This document shows positions 1-12,218 of a DNA stretch of 64,000 nt, piece after piece. Under the pieces are notes generated by a model. The model saw nothing but the letters and a program-made list of their open reading frames with translations, made no database searches and was not told where the DNA came from. The position numbers and the translations under genes are program-made. The stretch comes from Talpa occidentalis (Eukaryota; Chordata; Mammalia; Eulipotyphla; Talpidae): positions 42,286,210 through 42,350,209 of the forward strand of contig NW_023601104.1 in assembly GCF_014898055.3 (NCBI RefSeq), written 5' to 3'. Positions within the stretch are counted from its first letter, which is position 1; each line of letters opens with the position of its first letter.

Positions 1-1075
1 TCAAGGACCCAACACCTTGGGATATGGACTTGGGCCCCCTGGGCGCATGGGGACATGGGAATGTTTCCTCGCCTGGTTCTCGGTTCCTCTGTGGAGCGGG
101 GGGCTCTGCCCGACTGAATATCAAACCCTCAAACACATGTCCCGGGGAAGGATGTGTGCTCTGGATAGAGGTCGTCACGACCTGAAATTAGTTTCTTTGA
201 CCTAGACTGGTTGATTCTCTGTCACACACTTCTCAGACAACCTGTGTCCTGCCTACTCCCAGGCTTGGCCTAGTCTCAGACCTGAAAAATTGGATCCTGT
301 GCAGTGGAAAACTCAGGATTCATTTTCCCCATCCTGAGTCAGCTGCATGATACATACCCCCAAAAGGCTTGTTGGGCACACAGTGAATACTCCAGTTCCT
401 TTGTCAGCAGCAGAGAGGAGTGGTGCTAATGCAATTTGATTCTCAGCACAGATTTGTCTTTTTAGAAATTGACTAGAGGATCAAGGGGGAAGATTAGACA
501 AGTTTCAAAATCATAGTGGGCTGGGGAAATGGGTGGGAGTGAGCCTGGTGGGAGTCAGTGTCCATTAGGCCTTGGGAGCATGGTGAGGCCACATGCCCTG
601 GCTCATTTAGTGTCTGAATTTTCCTCTGATAGATTTGAGTGGCCAGAGAGTGGGGGCAGGGAGAAGGTGACAATTGGACCCTGAATTTAAGAAAACTCCT
701 TCATTCTTGGTCCAGAGGACAGCTCCTGCCATAGCAGACACCTAACCTGACTTAGGTGTGCAGAATGGAAATTATGGACATCAACTCCAGCTCTCCCCTC
801 CCCTGCATCCTGTCCCATCCTAAATATAAGTCCCTGTTCAGGTGACAGGAGTGAGAGCCATGGAAGGGAAATGACACCCCAGGTCTCGTGGGAGTAGATT
901 CCTTTGCTGTGATTTCTGTCCTGTGTATTCAGATAGAGGTCTGGGTTTCAGCAGTTTCTGAGAGTAGACTGAGCAAGGAAGGCTCAAAGGAGCCTCAGTG
1001 GACACTATGGAAGTGTCACGAGTGGTTTAAGCCTGTGTGGTGGAGGTGGAGCTGAGAATAGAGAGGGTCACTTAC

Positions 1076-1130
1076 CTCCTTCAACCCCGGAGAGTAGGAC
1101 ACTGGCCAACAAGGACAGGAGGGGCAGCAT
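1076..1130 (-). CDS. Granzyme-like serine protease copy 1, exon 1 only
   Basis: This 55-nt first coding exon encodes the signal peptide [18 protein letters not shown] plus the first base of a Gly codon, followed by a GTAAGT donor (revcomp of 1070-1075). Exon 1 of chymase-locus proteases has the same layout: a signal peptide, then a phase-1 intron just before the Gly-Glu activation dipeptide. Positions 1-1075 are intron 1 and match the intron 1 sequences of copy 2 (from about 28,475) and copy 3 (from about 59,615). Exons 2-5 must lie to the left of the window, so whether this copy is intact cannot be judged. The signal peptide and donor show no lesion. The family name is inferred from the complete copies 2 and 3; on its own the exon shows only a leader peptide. 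Confidence 0.8.
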
Positions 1131-1240
1131 CTTCTCTGAGGCTGATCAGGTCCAATGTGGTCTCTGCTTCCTCCCTCCAGCTTTTCAACCCTGGAGGTGA
1201 AGTAAGAATGGGCAGGCTCAGCGACCACTTAGCCCCTCCT

Positions 1241-1249
1241 GGTTAAATA
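1241..1249 (-). promoter_or_regulatory. Candidate TATA-like element, granzyme copy 1
   Basis: The minus strand reads TATTTAACC about 111 nt upstream of the exon 1 ATG, which would fit a short 5'UTR. The same motif stands at 60,856-60,864 upstream of copy 3. In copy 2 (29,704-29,712) it is changed to TATCTAACC. The assignment rests on position and motif only. Confidence 0.35.
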
Positions 1250-4200
1250 CATTCTTAAGTTATGCATTTTACCATATCCCACTTCCTTCTGGTCTGTGTG
1301 GTGGGGGAGCTGCAAGAACCACTTCCTGAGGCCATGGAGGTGTGACCACGCCCAGGAAGAGAAGACCCTGGTGTGGGGCCTGGGGAATGGGCATTGCCTG
1401 CAGGGTGTCCCCCCACTCTAACACAGACCCTCTACTGATGGAATATGAACCCGGTCGCCTAAATTCGTGTTTAGGCAATTGCTTCTTCAGATTTGAGCAC
1501 CTGTTCAATCCTATCATGTAAACTTCCTTTTGGAGATAACCCCAAATTATTTCAGTGCAAAAGAAGGAGGCAGTGGTCTCTCCTGAAACAGAGTCAAGAG
1601 CTTGGTCATCCATCATGTGTTGGTAAGTTCAGCCAAGCAGAAACTGCTGGGGGTGGGTGAGGAACAGAGACTCTACTTGAGGTTGTGTGTGGGCCAGGCC
1701 AGGTTCATCCTAAGGTCAGTGTTGCTCTGAAATTGTGGCAAGGACGAAGGTGTAATGTCCCTGTATGAAAGCAGTTTTTGGAATAGAGGCAGAGACTGAG
1801 GAGAACAACTTTGTCAGTCATTCTGAGTGTCCCAGGTGGAGATATTTCGAGGTGTGAATCTATTTGGGATACAAGCAAACACCATTGGATTACATTACTT
1901 CTCTGTGTTCTTTCTTAAATTAACACAGATTGGAAAAGACTACGATCTCTGAAATTGGACATCATTCTTCTTTTGCATCTTCTGATTACCAGAAGGTGAA
2001 ACATGTAAAGTGTCCTCTCATTCTCCTTCCTGTGCCAGGTGTGACTGTGTGGTAATAACTTGTCATGTCCTGTCCTTTTATGATTTTTGTCTCTCTTCAC
2101 ACCCAAGTTGCAAACCCCAAGTGTGTTCAGCAATGTTGGGGTAAGTCATTCAGTAACTGTGTTGGACACTTTGAGTTAAGTACCGAGTAGATCGTATTTT
2201 TGAAATTTTGGCAACTTAGAAAATCAATGATGATCGCATATAATATGACCTCGAGCTGTTGGTTATCATTTGAAGGCATCTTGTCACAAACCACAAGGCT
2301 TTCATTGACTTCCAATCTGCTGGGCAGCACTATTACTTTTTCTGATAGAGAATTTTCCACTAACTCTTGGGACACTACCTGGGGCTCCCCCTCTATCCCA
2401 CAGGCTCCATCAGGGGAAGGCAGGAGGAACTGCTCACAGGCTTAAGCCCATCCTACAGGGCAGGCATATGTGCATGTGACACTGGCCCAGGCCCCTCATC
2501 CCCCTGTCTCAGCTACCCCGCCTGCTCATGATTCAGCTGCTCTGACCTGGGACAGAGGCCCAGACCTGAGCTCAGCCACTTGTCAGGAGACAAAGCTGCT
2601 TTGTGGTCTTCATGAATGAATTTGTAATTTTTCTATACTTTTCAGTAACTAGAAAGCAAAATGGAAAGTGCATGAAGCCTGGAGAATTGGAATAATGCAC
2701 AGATGTATAGTAAGAGCCCAAGAAGTTGAGGGAGAATGAAGGAGTAAAAGTATGGAGGCAACAATGACTGAAAAGTTTCAATTTTCATGAAACAAACCCA
2801 AACATTAATGTTTGGAAGCTCAGTGATCTCAAAGCAGGACAAAGGTCATGGACATGGGCAGGATTCCCTCCACCCCGGACAACAGGGCAGAAAAGTGATT
2901 AAAGATACAGTCGCTGAAAATATCTCCACTTAGTAGGAACAAACAACAGACAGGCAAACAGACCTAAACCATCAGTGTAGACACCCAGACAGCTCTGAGA
3001 ACTCAGAGTGGGACAAAGGAGCATGACATGGGCAGAGTCCCCCACTCTGGCCCTTCCCCCAGAGCTCCTCCTCCCAGTCCAGCTGCGCCTCTTCAGGTGC
3101 CCCACTGGGCCCAGCTCACACCAGGGCTTCTGCTTCAGGGTCACGTTCACAGGGGGAGGGACTACCAGGGGGTGAACAGAGACACCCTTTTCTTTTGCAG
3201 ACACCCCAGTAGCTGAAGGAGAAGTGGCTCCAACAAGATGTGGGGAGCGTGAAGAGGTCTCTGCCCACTTTCTCCAACAACTTCTGACCATGAGCACTTA
3301 GTGCCTTCTGGGCACAGAGGAGTCTCGCGTTTTGTGACTACATGTTATTGTGGTAAGGTACACAGGACATCAGCGTTATCATCACCATGATGGGGTGCAC
3401 AGTATGGGCGCACCAAGTCCACACCTCTTGTCCTGTCACCACCTGCACCTCCCCCCCCAACCTTCCTCCAATTCCCAAACGGAGTCTCTGAGCCTCTTCA
3501 GGTGTAATCCCCATTGACCTGTGCCCCTTCCTGGGGAGAATGCCTGCTGCTCGGTGTCTGCAGTGTGGAGAGTCCTCCATATATGCAAGCGTCGCCATGT
3601 GTCCCTGTCTTAGGCCTTATGCCGGCTGTCAGTGGGACGTGACAGAGTCTGGGTCAAACGCCATGGGCACACAGTCTGGAGGGCGCGTGCAAGGACAGAG
3701 TAAGGAAGGGAGGGCAGGAGGCCACACTCCAGCTGCTTGATGCATCCTTCACTCCCAGTGTCAGGATGAAGCCGAGGTCCTCCCGCCGTCTCCTGAATGT
3801 GCTCCACTGGATGAGAGGCCTGGCTCTCCTGTCTGGGTATTTCACAGCTAATGAAAGAGTTGAGAAGCCAGTGTCTTTGTCTAAGTGTAACTGATGTCCT
3901 TGGGGACATGGAGAGGCATGTAATCCTGCTGAGAACCTGGGTTCCTCTTTATAAGGAGAGAGCACCTCTCATTCAGAATAGCTGTCCCCACCTGGGCATC
4001 ACTCCTGTGTCCTCTATACATGCGCTGACCAGGAGAAGATGGATGCAAGGTGAGTATCTGAGCATTGTCTCTGGAGTCCACACCCCTAACGCTGCTCCTC
4101 CAGAATGCAGCTCACACAGGTAGAGTGTGGGGGAGGGTGGACCTGCCCCTCTGCTCTGATCTGTTTCCTACCTGACAGGCAAGCTTGGCAGGAAATAAGG

Positions 4201-6366
4201 AAAAGCTCACTTGAGACCCAGTCTAGGAGGTCCCAGCCTTGAGCTCTGAGAATTTCCATCAGAGCGTGTTGAGGGAGGTGTGTGGCCTCCGAACCCAGTC
4301 AGGAGAGCAGAGGGAACTGGAGATGTGTCCTGTAGAGGAGGGCTGCACCCACTGCACCCCACCTGTGACTATCCCAAGTGCAGACTGTCAGGGACCTGAT
4401 GAGATTCCTCCTGTGCTTCCAGAGTGGGGACAGAAGTGAGAGAGGAACAGAGAGGGAATTAGTATTTCCTGATGTTTTTTGAACACCAGTTGCTTCCTCA
4501 GAAACTTGATGTGCCCTATATTACTTTATTCTCAGTATCTGGGGGGTTTCCTACGGTGGACATGGAAAAGGAACTCTCAAGAGGAATGTCACATTAAAGC
4601 AGGGATTTCAGAAGAAACTTGGGTTAGTGAAACATGGTCAGTCTTTGAGACAGTCTCCTGGTCATCCATGGTAACCCGGCTCCCGGTCTAACACCCTCAC
4701 TGCACACCTAAGCCATAGCCCCCTCTAGAAGGGAGGAAGAGTCTGTTGCAGGACTGGACATACTGCTTTGGGGTGTGAGGTACAGTCTGAACGCTGAGAT
4801 GGAAGACAGCACAGTTCCTTTTCTTCCTGAAATCACATCACATCGGGGAAGCTCAGGTGGTGCCTTCAGCCCAGACATCACGGTCACTGCCACATCCTTG
4901 ATATCCAAGGTCTCGGTGACCACAGAGACACTCAGTTCTGGGTGTGGAGGCCACACTGTGGGGTCAGACTCTGCTGGCTCTGGGTCCCTTGCCCCTGACC
5001 TGCCCCCACTCCCAGGTCTGGACGCCAATCTGACCTGCGCCTTTGGAGTCAACTTCAGCCATGGTTGTGGGTGCACATCTCCCCGAGCCCAACACACACC
5101 CCCTCGCCCCAATAGAAATCCATTTTCACATGGGGGTTATATCTTCCCCTTGATTTCCTGTTAACCTTGAAGATGTGCTTCTCACGTCTTGTTACCCACA
5201 AAGGCCTCTGTAACAGAACATCCTAAAGATCTTGGCCACTTTCAAAATGAGGTGAGAACAGTGACTTCACATATTGTTTGAGTGCTGAGAAGTGTCGTAA
5301 GACAAATGCACCAAGATGAAGCTCAGAGAGAGACAGTAAAGGGGTCTATGCCCTTTCCTTGTGGAAAAACACTGCAAACAAAAGATTAAGCAAGGAGAAT
5401 ACAGTTCCCAATAAAGCCGGGAGGCTAATGTGGACGTGAAGGGAAAAGGACAGCATGGCTGAGCGCGCATGAGGAGCAGCTGCTGCTCCTGGCTGTGACC
5501 CTGAGCGCCTCTGCTCCTTGCCCGGGGCAAGAAATACTGGTTCTCCAGACCAGAACTAGAGAGTTCTGGGCCTGTAGGGGTATCAATGGAAGCTGTAGCA
5601 GCACAGCCGAGAATTCAAGCCAAGAATGAACAATCCTTTTGCCTTGCTCAGTGCTTGGGAAGCTGGAGCTTGTGGGGACAAAGGTACAAAGATCAGCCAT
5701 CCCTGCATCCCCACTCTGCCTGACCCACTTGCTCCCCCACAGTCAATAATGGACTCAGGGTGCCTTTCTGTTCCCCTCTGTCTTGTTTTCAACCTTTTGT
5801 AGAATCAAGAAAAATACAGCCATTCACAGAAGCACACACAAAAATATGTGTACACATATATACATAGGTGTAATATACACAATTTGTATCATAAAAACAT
5901 ACCCCATGTCCATGTATGTATATGTAGGTACACACCGAGGAGTAGGTACAGATACATGGCTTCCAAGAGCAGCCTTGACACATAGTTCATTCATGGGTAA
6001 CAAGGACTAAGGAGCATCTGCTGTGGCCCTGTCCTCTTTCATGGGGTTGGGGAGGAGGCCCAGATGACAATGGAGCCACATAACTGAACAGGAGCCTGGG
6101 CCCCTCCCCCAGGTCAGGTCTTTTCCAACTGGGAGAGAAAGGCTCGCAGCTCTCCTGCCCAACCGCCCATAACCGCAGTCCCCTAAGATGTTTTTGGGGC
6201 CTTGTGCAATGATCCCTGAGAGACATAAGCAGAGCCACATTAACAGAGGTTCTGGGAGAACGGCAACTGTGAAAACACTCTGTTCTGCTTGCAAAATCTG
6301 CCCACTTTGGCTTCCGCCACTTCTTAGCATGTATAGAGGAAAGTGCAGCTTGGTGGCCTGCGTCCT

Positions 6367-6392
6367 GTGTGTGTGTGTGTTTGTGTGTGTAA
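6367..6392. repeat. (TG)n microsatellite
   Basis: Short, slightly interrupted TG dinucleotide run. A (TG)n run is also present at the aligned position in unit 2 (about 35,254-35,279), so it predates the duplication. Confidence 0.85.
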
Positions 6393-7364
6393 CCTTGTGA
6401 CCTCGGGCTCATCATCCAATATCTTTGAGTCTGTTTCACTTTTCAATGTGGTTATGCTCAATCCCCTGCAAAAGGTGGGGAATTCAGTAACATAATATAT
6501 AAATTATACGGGCTTTGCACATGGCAAGGTGTGGGTTAATAGCAATGCCTTGTGTCTCCCTCATTGCTGATTCCCCCTACATTGCATTTGGGCTAAAACC
6601 AGTTACCAAATGACAACCTCAGGTATTTGAAGGCCTTCTGGGTGCCCCACCCCTGCCACAGTGCTCCCTTCTGTGGGCATCAGGTGGGACTTCACTTACC
6701 TGGAAGAACCCTCTGCTCTGGGACACTGACCAGCATCCAGGGACGCCTTCTTGGGGCAAACCTTTCCTATTGGCCTGTTATATCGTCTACAGGCTCAGGA
6801 AACAACCGCCTGATGCCCTGTGCTGTGAGGCTGAGGCAGAGATGAGATTTCTGGGAGAAAAGGACCCAGCTAACCCCACTGATGTGCCCTGTGATTTCCT
6901 CAGGACTCACCAAGCACCATTTGCCAGTAGGGATTTCTGTGAAGGCAGCTGAGATACTGGCAGCTGCACAGCCAGCCTTAGTTTGTGGTGCCAGGAAATG
7001 GGGAGTGGGGTGAATGGCTGGAAGCTGAGTCCTCAAGTCCAAGGGCAAGGGCAGCGCCTTGGTGAGTGACACCTGGTCCAGTCACAGCTGGACCCTCAGT
7101 TCCCAGGAGTAGGGACCGGAAAATAGGGGCCATTTGCAGTCTCATGTTGGAGGTTCTGGTCAGTGATTAAGCAAGGAGCATACAGTGGCATGAAAGGTGG
7201 CTGGGTAAAGTGGACAGTGAATGTGTACATGATAGAAGCTCCTGCTCCCGGCGTCAGCCCAGCTCTGGTGTCTCTGGCCCTGGTGTCACGTGTGCCATCC
7301 TGTCACAGTTCCTCTGGGTGGGGCTCTCAGGGCCCAGCAGCCCTCTGCTGCTCTCTCTGGGCTG

Positions 7365-7402
7365 TGTGTGGGTGTGTGTGTGTGAGCGCGTGCGCGTGTG
7401 CG
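7365..7402. repeat. (TG)n/(CG) alternating purine-pyrimidine tract
   Basis: A run of TG dinucleotides passes into TGTGAGCGCGTGCGCGTGTG, an alternating purine-pyrimidine stretch. The aligned part of unit 2 (around 36,530) lacks it, so it is a unit-specific expansion. Confidence 0.7.
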
Positions 7403-8835
7403 CCGGGCGGCTGGGCGTTCCCGGTCTTCTGTTCTGTCCGCGTAGGGGTCCAGGGCTGCCTCCTGGTCCTTGGTCAGAAACAGAGGAACTTAATAGCAGG
7501 GAGCATTTACAATAAAATATGTTGTACCAACACTGAAGGGCAAATAGAATATGTGACAAAAGAATTCTGAGGAGGGAATTAGAATTTCTAAACACAATAT
7601 GTGTTATTATCTCCCTGAATGTTATGTAGAGAAACAGAAAGTCTATGCATGCATATTAGAGGTTCTGCAAATGATTCAGCAGCAGCCCTCTCACCTACCC
7701 CAAACCCAACCGTCTGCCACATGCCGTAGAGACTTGATAGGGGTGTGCACACCGTGGCCCCAGGTGTGATGGGGAAGAAAGGACCCCTTTCTGTGAAGGT
7801 TAAGATGTGACTTTCTGGTTAAAGAAATGGCCTTAGGAGGCAAAGTTTCTGGGTAAAGATCCTCAGATGAAGTAGTGTTAAGAAGTCTTGAGTGTGGTCC
7901 AAGATTGCATCTAAGGTGACAGACACCACAGCCCAGATGACCAGTACCTTCTAAGTGACTCCCTTCCCAGCAGTGCAGAAAAAGATTTTTCTGAGTCTGT
8001 ATTGTGACACTTGCCCACAGTTCAGTGAAAGTGGCCACAGTGTTCAAACCCACACCCACTTTCCTGTCTTCCACTAGCCCTCTCAGCACCCCAGGCTTTT
8101 ACTCACACCATGGTTTTGCTGAACTGTCCCCAGCGTGACATCAAACCTCGCTCCTTGTTGGTGACTGGGACATAATTATTCACAGATTTGGCTACAAGTG
8201 GAAGTTATAGGGTGACTGGTATATAACAAACCTCTGAAAATCCCATAGCTGGGTCTCTTTCCTATAGACTTTTTCCCTCCCACCTGCCCTCTCCCCCCCA
8301 TTCTCACCAGAGGCAAATGGAAGTGTGACCTTCCCACTACAGCACACAGCCTCGGTTCTCCTTCCCTGACATAATCTTCCTCAAGTGTTTTTGATATAAG
8401 CACCCCAGAAATTCTGATTATCATCCAAGCCTCCTAATAGGAATGCACAGATAAATTAACTGAAGCAAGCCTCTTCTCAACAACATGGCTGAGTCTTGTG
8501 GTGAAATGAAACTGGCCAGGGCCAAGTTCTGGCCCCTTATGCCTATAGATTCTGATTTCAGGCAGAACATAAGACAGTGATACGACTTAGGGAAATCAGT
8601 TGACAGCAGTAGAAACAAAAGCCATGTGTCAGTGTGGGAATATCCTGTTACTGTGCTAGTGTCACTACCTAAAAGGAATGGCCCTGCCCACTCCAATAGG
8701 GACTGTCTGTGACATGTGAGAGGTTACGGCTCTGGGGGATGCCCCTCATGGGCCAGGCTCAATATTCTGTGGGGAATGTGGGGAAAGATCATCAGGATAA
8801 AAAGAAGAAAATGATTTTTAATATACTTTAAAATA

Positions 8836-9101
8836 TTTTTTTAAAGATTTATTTATTTATGCATACAAGAACTGGGGTACAGGCCAGAGATGTGGAGGGT
8901 GAGAGGATTCACCAGAGACTAAGTGGGGAACAGAACAGGCAGATGGACTGAAATACACTGTTGAGGGGAGCAGTGGGCGAGTCAGGAGAGGTCTGCTGCA
9001 CCATGTGGGTAGCTCCTTGGATGGGATCGAACTCATGCTGCAGTGGCTGCGGATAGCTTCATAGGTTGTGTATTAACCCCTTGTGCCACCAGGGAGGCCC
9101 C
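8836..9101 (-). mobile_element. tRNA-derived SINE, minus orientation
   Basis: Read on the minus strand, the element starts GGGGCCTCCCTGGTGGCACAAGG, has the tRNA-like internal promoter region (GGTTCGATCCC-type box B, degraded) and ends in an A-rich tail of ATAAATAAATCTTTAAA type. The flanking TTTAAAATATTTTT looks like a target-site duplication. The aligned position in unit 2 (about 37,740) is empty. Confidence 0.85.
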
Positions 9102-9120
9102 TTTAAAATATTTTTAAGGA

Positions 9121-9392
9121 GGGGCCTCCCTGGTGTCACAAGGGGTTGAGCACAGCACTATGAAGCAATCCACAGACTGCAGCACGAGTTCGATCCCCTG
9201 CTGGCCACAGAGCAACCCACATGGTGCAACAGATCTCTCCTGACTAGCCCGCTGCTCCCTCAGAAGTGTATTTCAGCCCATCTGCCTTTTCTGCTCCCCA
9301 CTCTATCTCTGGTGAATCCTCTCACCCCCCGCACCTCTGGCCTGTACCCCAGCTCTTGTATGCATAAATAAATAAAAATAAATCTTTAAAAA
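9121..9392 (+). mobile_element. tRNA-derived SINE, plus orientation
   Basis: Same SINE family as the preceding element but in the opposite orientation and only about 19 bp away, so the two form a head-to-head inverted repeat. The element starts GGGGCCTCCCTGGTG and ends AAATAAATCTTTAAAA. AATATTTTTAAGGA flanks it on both sides as a target-site duplication. The unit 2 counterpart site is empty. Confidence 0.85.
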
Positions 9393-9562
9393 ATATTTTT
9401 AAGGAAAGGAATTGTGTGAGCCAAATGAACATTTCCATCATGATAGGGAAACTTTCTCCTCTAAGACAACAGAATTGCTTACATTAGCAAGATAAATAGA
9501 AACTATATTATTCAGCAACACTTTATCTCACAGATTCCTTGGCAATGTAGGGAACAGTAAAT

Positions 9563-9722
9563 TTGCAGAGCTTGGATAAGATCCGACTTTGGAATCAGAC
9601 GCCTACGTTCCCACCCTTCCTCCCTCTCTACTCTTATGACATGAACGAAGAGGAAAAGTACTTTCCCATGTCAGCATCTCACTGTCTCATCTGTGACATG
9701 AAGAAATGTCAGTAGTTACTCA
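9563..9722 (+). repeat. MIR remnant
   Basis: Degraded copy of the ancient MIR core. It has the 'actttggaatcagac' block and the 'ctcatctgtgacatg' block in the right order. It is conserved in unit 2 at about 37,935-38,095. Confidence 0.55.
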
Positions 9723-10905
9723 GACGGCATCATTGGTAAATCCTACTAAATATTTCAAGAATTATCACCAATCTCACTCAAACTTTTTTTTTTTTTAAGA
9801 TTTACTTATTTATGCATACAAGAACTGGGGTACAGACCAGAGGTGTTGGAGGGTGAGAGGATTCACCAGAGACAGAGTGGGGAGCAGAACAGCCAGATCT
9901 ACTGAAATCCACTGCTGAGGGGAGCAGTGGTCGAGACAGGAGGGGTCTGCTGCGCCATGTGGGTAGCTCCCTGGCCAGGGATTGAACTCGTGCTGCAGTG
10001 GCTACAGATAGCTTCACAGGTTGCATCTTAACCCCTTGTGCCACCAGGAAGGCTCTCTCACTCAAACTCTTTAGAACAAATTGAACAGGAAAGAATACAT
10101 CCTCACATATTCTGAAAGGCCAGTATTCCCAGGAACCAACCAGACAAAGATATCAAAAGAAATTGGAACAATGTCCTTTATGAAAATGAATGCAAATTTC
10201 CTCAACATGAAACTATCAAATTGAGTCCAACAACACAATAAAAGGATTATAGTCCATGAGCAACTGGGATTAATCCCTGAAAAGTTAAGGTGGCTCAACA
10301 TTAAACATTCAATCAGTGTAACCCACCCTAGTAATAGAATGAAGGGAAAATATATGATCATCTCAGTAGATGCAGAAAATTCATTTAACAAAATGAAAAT
10401 CATTCATGGTTTTAAGGGGGAAAAATTTCAGCAAGCTAGAAATAAATGGGAACTTCCATAATATCATAAAAGTTGTTTACTCAAGCCCAAAAGCTATCAT
10501 CTTATGCAGTGGTAAAAGACTGATATTAGGAACAAGGTAAGTATGTCCACTTCACCACCACTATTTGACATTGAATTCAAAGTCCTGAACAGAACAATTA
10601 TGCAAGACAATGAAATAAAAGACATGCACACTGGAGAAAATGAAGGAAAAATACCTATTGGCAGATGACGTGACTACACCTTCATAGAAAATCCCCACCC
10701 CCATAGCAAAATAAATAAATTCATGGCAGCATACAAGCTCAGTTGTCAGTCTATACACCAGCAATGAATAATCCAAAAAAAGAGAAATTAATACAATTCC
10801 ATTTGCAATAGCATTCTCCCAAATAAAATGCCCACTACCAAATATAACCTTGGAGGTGAATAAATTTGAATTTGCTTAGTAGTGGATCTTATTTAAAAAT
10901 AAATT
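9722..10905 (+). mobile_element. Old, degenerate L1 ORF2 fragment
   Basis: Plus-strand remnant of L1 ORF2 reverse-transcriptase sequence with many stops. Recognisable pieces are translations of 'attcattcatggttttaagg' and the 'ggcagatgacgtgactac' remnant of the catalytic FADD region. It aligns with 42,405-43,560 in unit 2. A SINE is inserted at 9,785-10,053. The corresponding L1 in unit 2 extends about 4 kb further 5', so unit 1 has lost that part. Confidence 0.7.
9785..10053 (-). mobile_element. tRNA-derived SINE inside old L1
   Basis: Full SINE of the family described at 8,836, minus orientation, with a poly-T start and CCACCAGGAAGG at its 5' end. CTCACTCAAAC occurs on both sides (about 9,774 and 10,058) as a target-site duplication. 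The unit 2 site (about 42,465) is empty, so insertion followed the unit duplication. Confidence 0.88.
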
Positions 10906-12218
10906 ACCCCTCTGAGTATTGTGTTAATATATGTTCATGAAGAAAATGCAAAGGAGGAAGGAAAAGTGTCATTCATTTCAATCTCCCACAGACAGAGTGT
11001 TACATGAGCACTGAGTTTTAAATCCTGGGATCCTATGAGATCTACAGTGTCTTTTTCTTTGATCTCATTAAACCCAACAACTGAAGCCTTTGCTCCATGT
11101 TCTTAAAAGTGTATGTCAATGGCACTATAGTATCTTTCCTAGTTTTTAGAATTTTTACTTACAATTAATTTCTACAGTTGTTGGAAAATTTTAAAAACAA
11201 AACAAAATTATAAAGTGATTATATTTCTCATTACTTGTTATTAATCATCTTTAATGTCCTGAGGGATGATCCAACATTTCTCTCATGTGTATCTGTAGCC
11301 CTGCTTGTCCTATTCTGGGTGGAAGGAACACAGAGGAGCCTTGCACTATGTGGTATGTTGTGTCTGGCTGCTTTTATTAGGTCAATGAGATCACCAAAAG
11401 GTCAAGTCCTGGTCTCCAGTGCCCAGCATACTGCCCACTATGCAGGGTATTGGCAGCTTAGCAACCTAACTTTCTTGGGAAAAGGCGTCCTCTGCCAGTC
11501 TTGGCCCATGTGCTTGAGTGGGACCCACACCAGTGCCCCCAAAGCAGGGAAGACTGAGGCTTGTCAGCCCATGGACTCAACTTCTAGGGCCACAGAGACT
11601 TGCTATTTAGGTCAATCAACATCAAGGGCCAGTTTTGGTAAAAACAAAAGTCAAGAGAGATGGCCTCACTCTGAGCATTTGTAATTTTAAAGGGATGATA
11701 AATAACCCTCAGGAAGGAAGCTCGGATGAGGCAGGGCTGCTGTCTGAATTTAGTGGCTGTGGCTGTCACTGTCTTGTGCACGCACAGCCTGCACAGCTGC
11801 GTCTGTGTCTGGCCGTGCACACCAAGGGCCTGTGCACCTCGGCTGAAGAAACTATCCTGAAGGACTTGGCAGGATGGTGGTGAAGAGGTGGTGGTTCTGT
11901 CATTGGGGACTTGATTTCTGGGGCTCTGGCACCTCTACCGGTCAATACCACCTCCTACATCCCCCCCCTTAGCCTCAGGTTCCAGTCTGGTTTGGGACAG
12001 TAGTCTTTTCTGAGTTATCAGCTGTGGGCAATGATGTGGCCACAGTGGATCCTCACACCACGCAGGGGGTGTCAGAGATAGCAGGAGTGGGGGCGGGGCA
12101 GCCTTCATAGAATGCGCCACAGAACCAGAAAGGTCTCAAGTATAGCAGTACTTGAGTTTTTTCAGTCTAACGAGGAAGCTTCTCCTGAGATCTTGTGCTC
12201 TGTCCTGAGCCTCCCTAC
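10906..12218. other. Region 3' of SDR39U1, possible 3' end of a convergent gene
   Basis: About 1.3 kb that aligns with 43,560-44,899 in unit 2. In human the plus-strand KHNYN gene ends next to and convergent with SDR39U1, so 11,390-12,200 could hold KHNYN 3'UTR-derived sequence. I cannot show this from the sequence and see no KHNYN coding exon. The open frame at 11,235-11,684 is not kept in unit 2. Confidence 0.3.

Larger units (their letters stand above)
1131..8835. other. 5' flank of granzyme copy 1, no gene recognised
   Basis: Unit-specific flanking DNA that aligns with 29,594-37,270 in unit 2; its first 2.4 kb or so also aligns with 60,746-63,330 in unit 3. I find no serine-protease exon in it: there is no AAHC, VAGWG or GDSGGP coding motif on either strand. 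It contains (TG)n tracts at about 6,367-6,392 and 7,365-7,394. Open frames here are short and are not preserved between the unit copies. Confidence 0.6.

Noticed and set aside
4775..5164. Long frame conserved as a similar peptide in unit 2 (33,240-33,653)
   Set aside because: The similarity simply reflects the segmental duplication. The ends and frame differ by indels between units and no family is recognisable.
7365..7402. Possible Z-DNA-forming regulatory element
   Set aside because: Alternating purine-pyrimidine sequence could adopt Z-DNA, but it is short, unit-specific and not near a recognised promoter.
11390..12200. KHNYN 3' end
   Set aside because: Position next to the SDR39U1 3' end fits the human arrangement, but I could not identify any coding residues, so it is left as a remark only.
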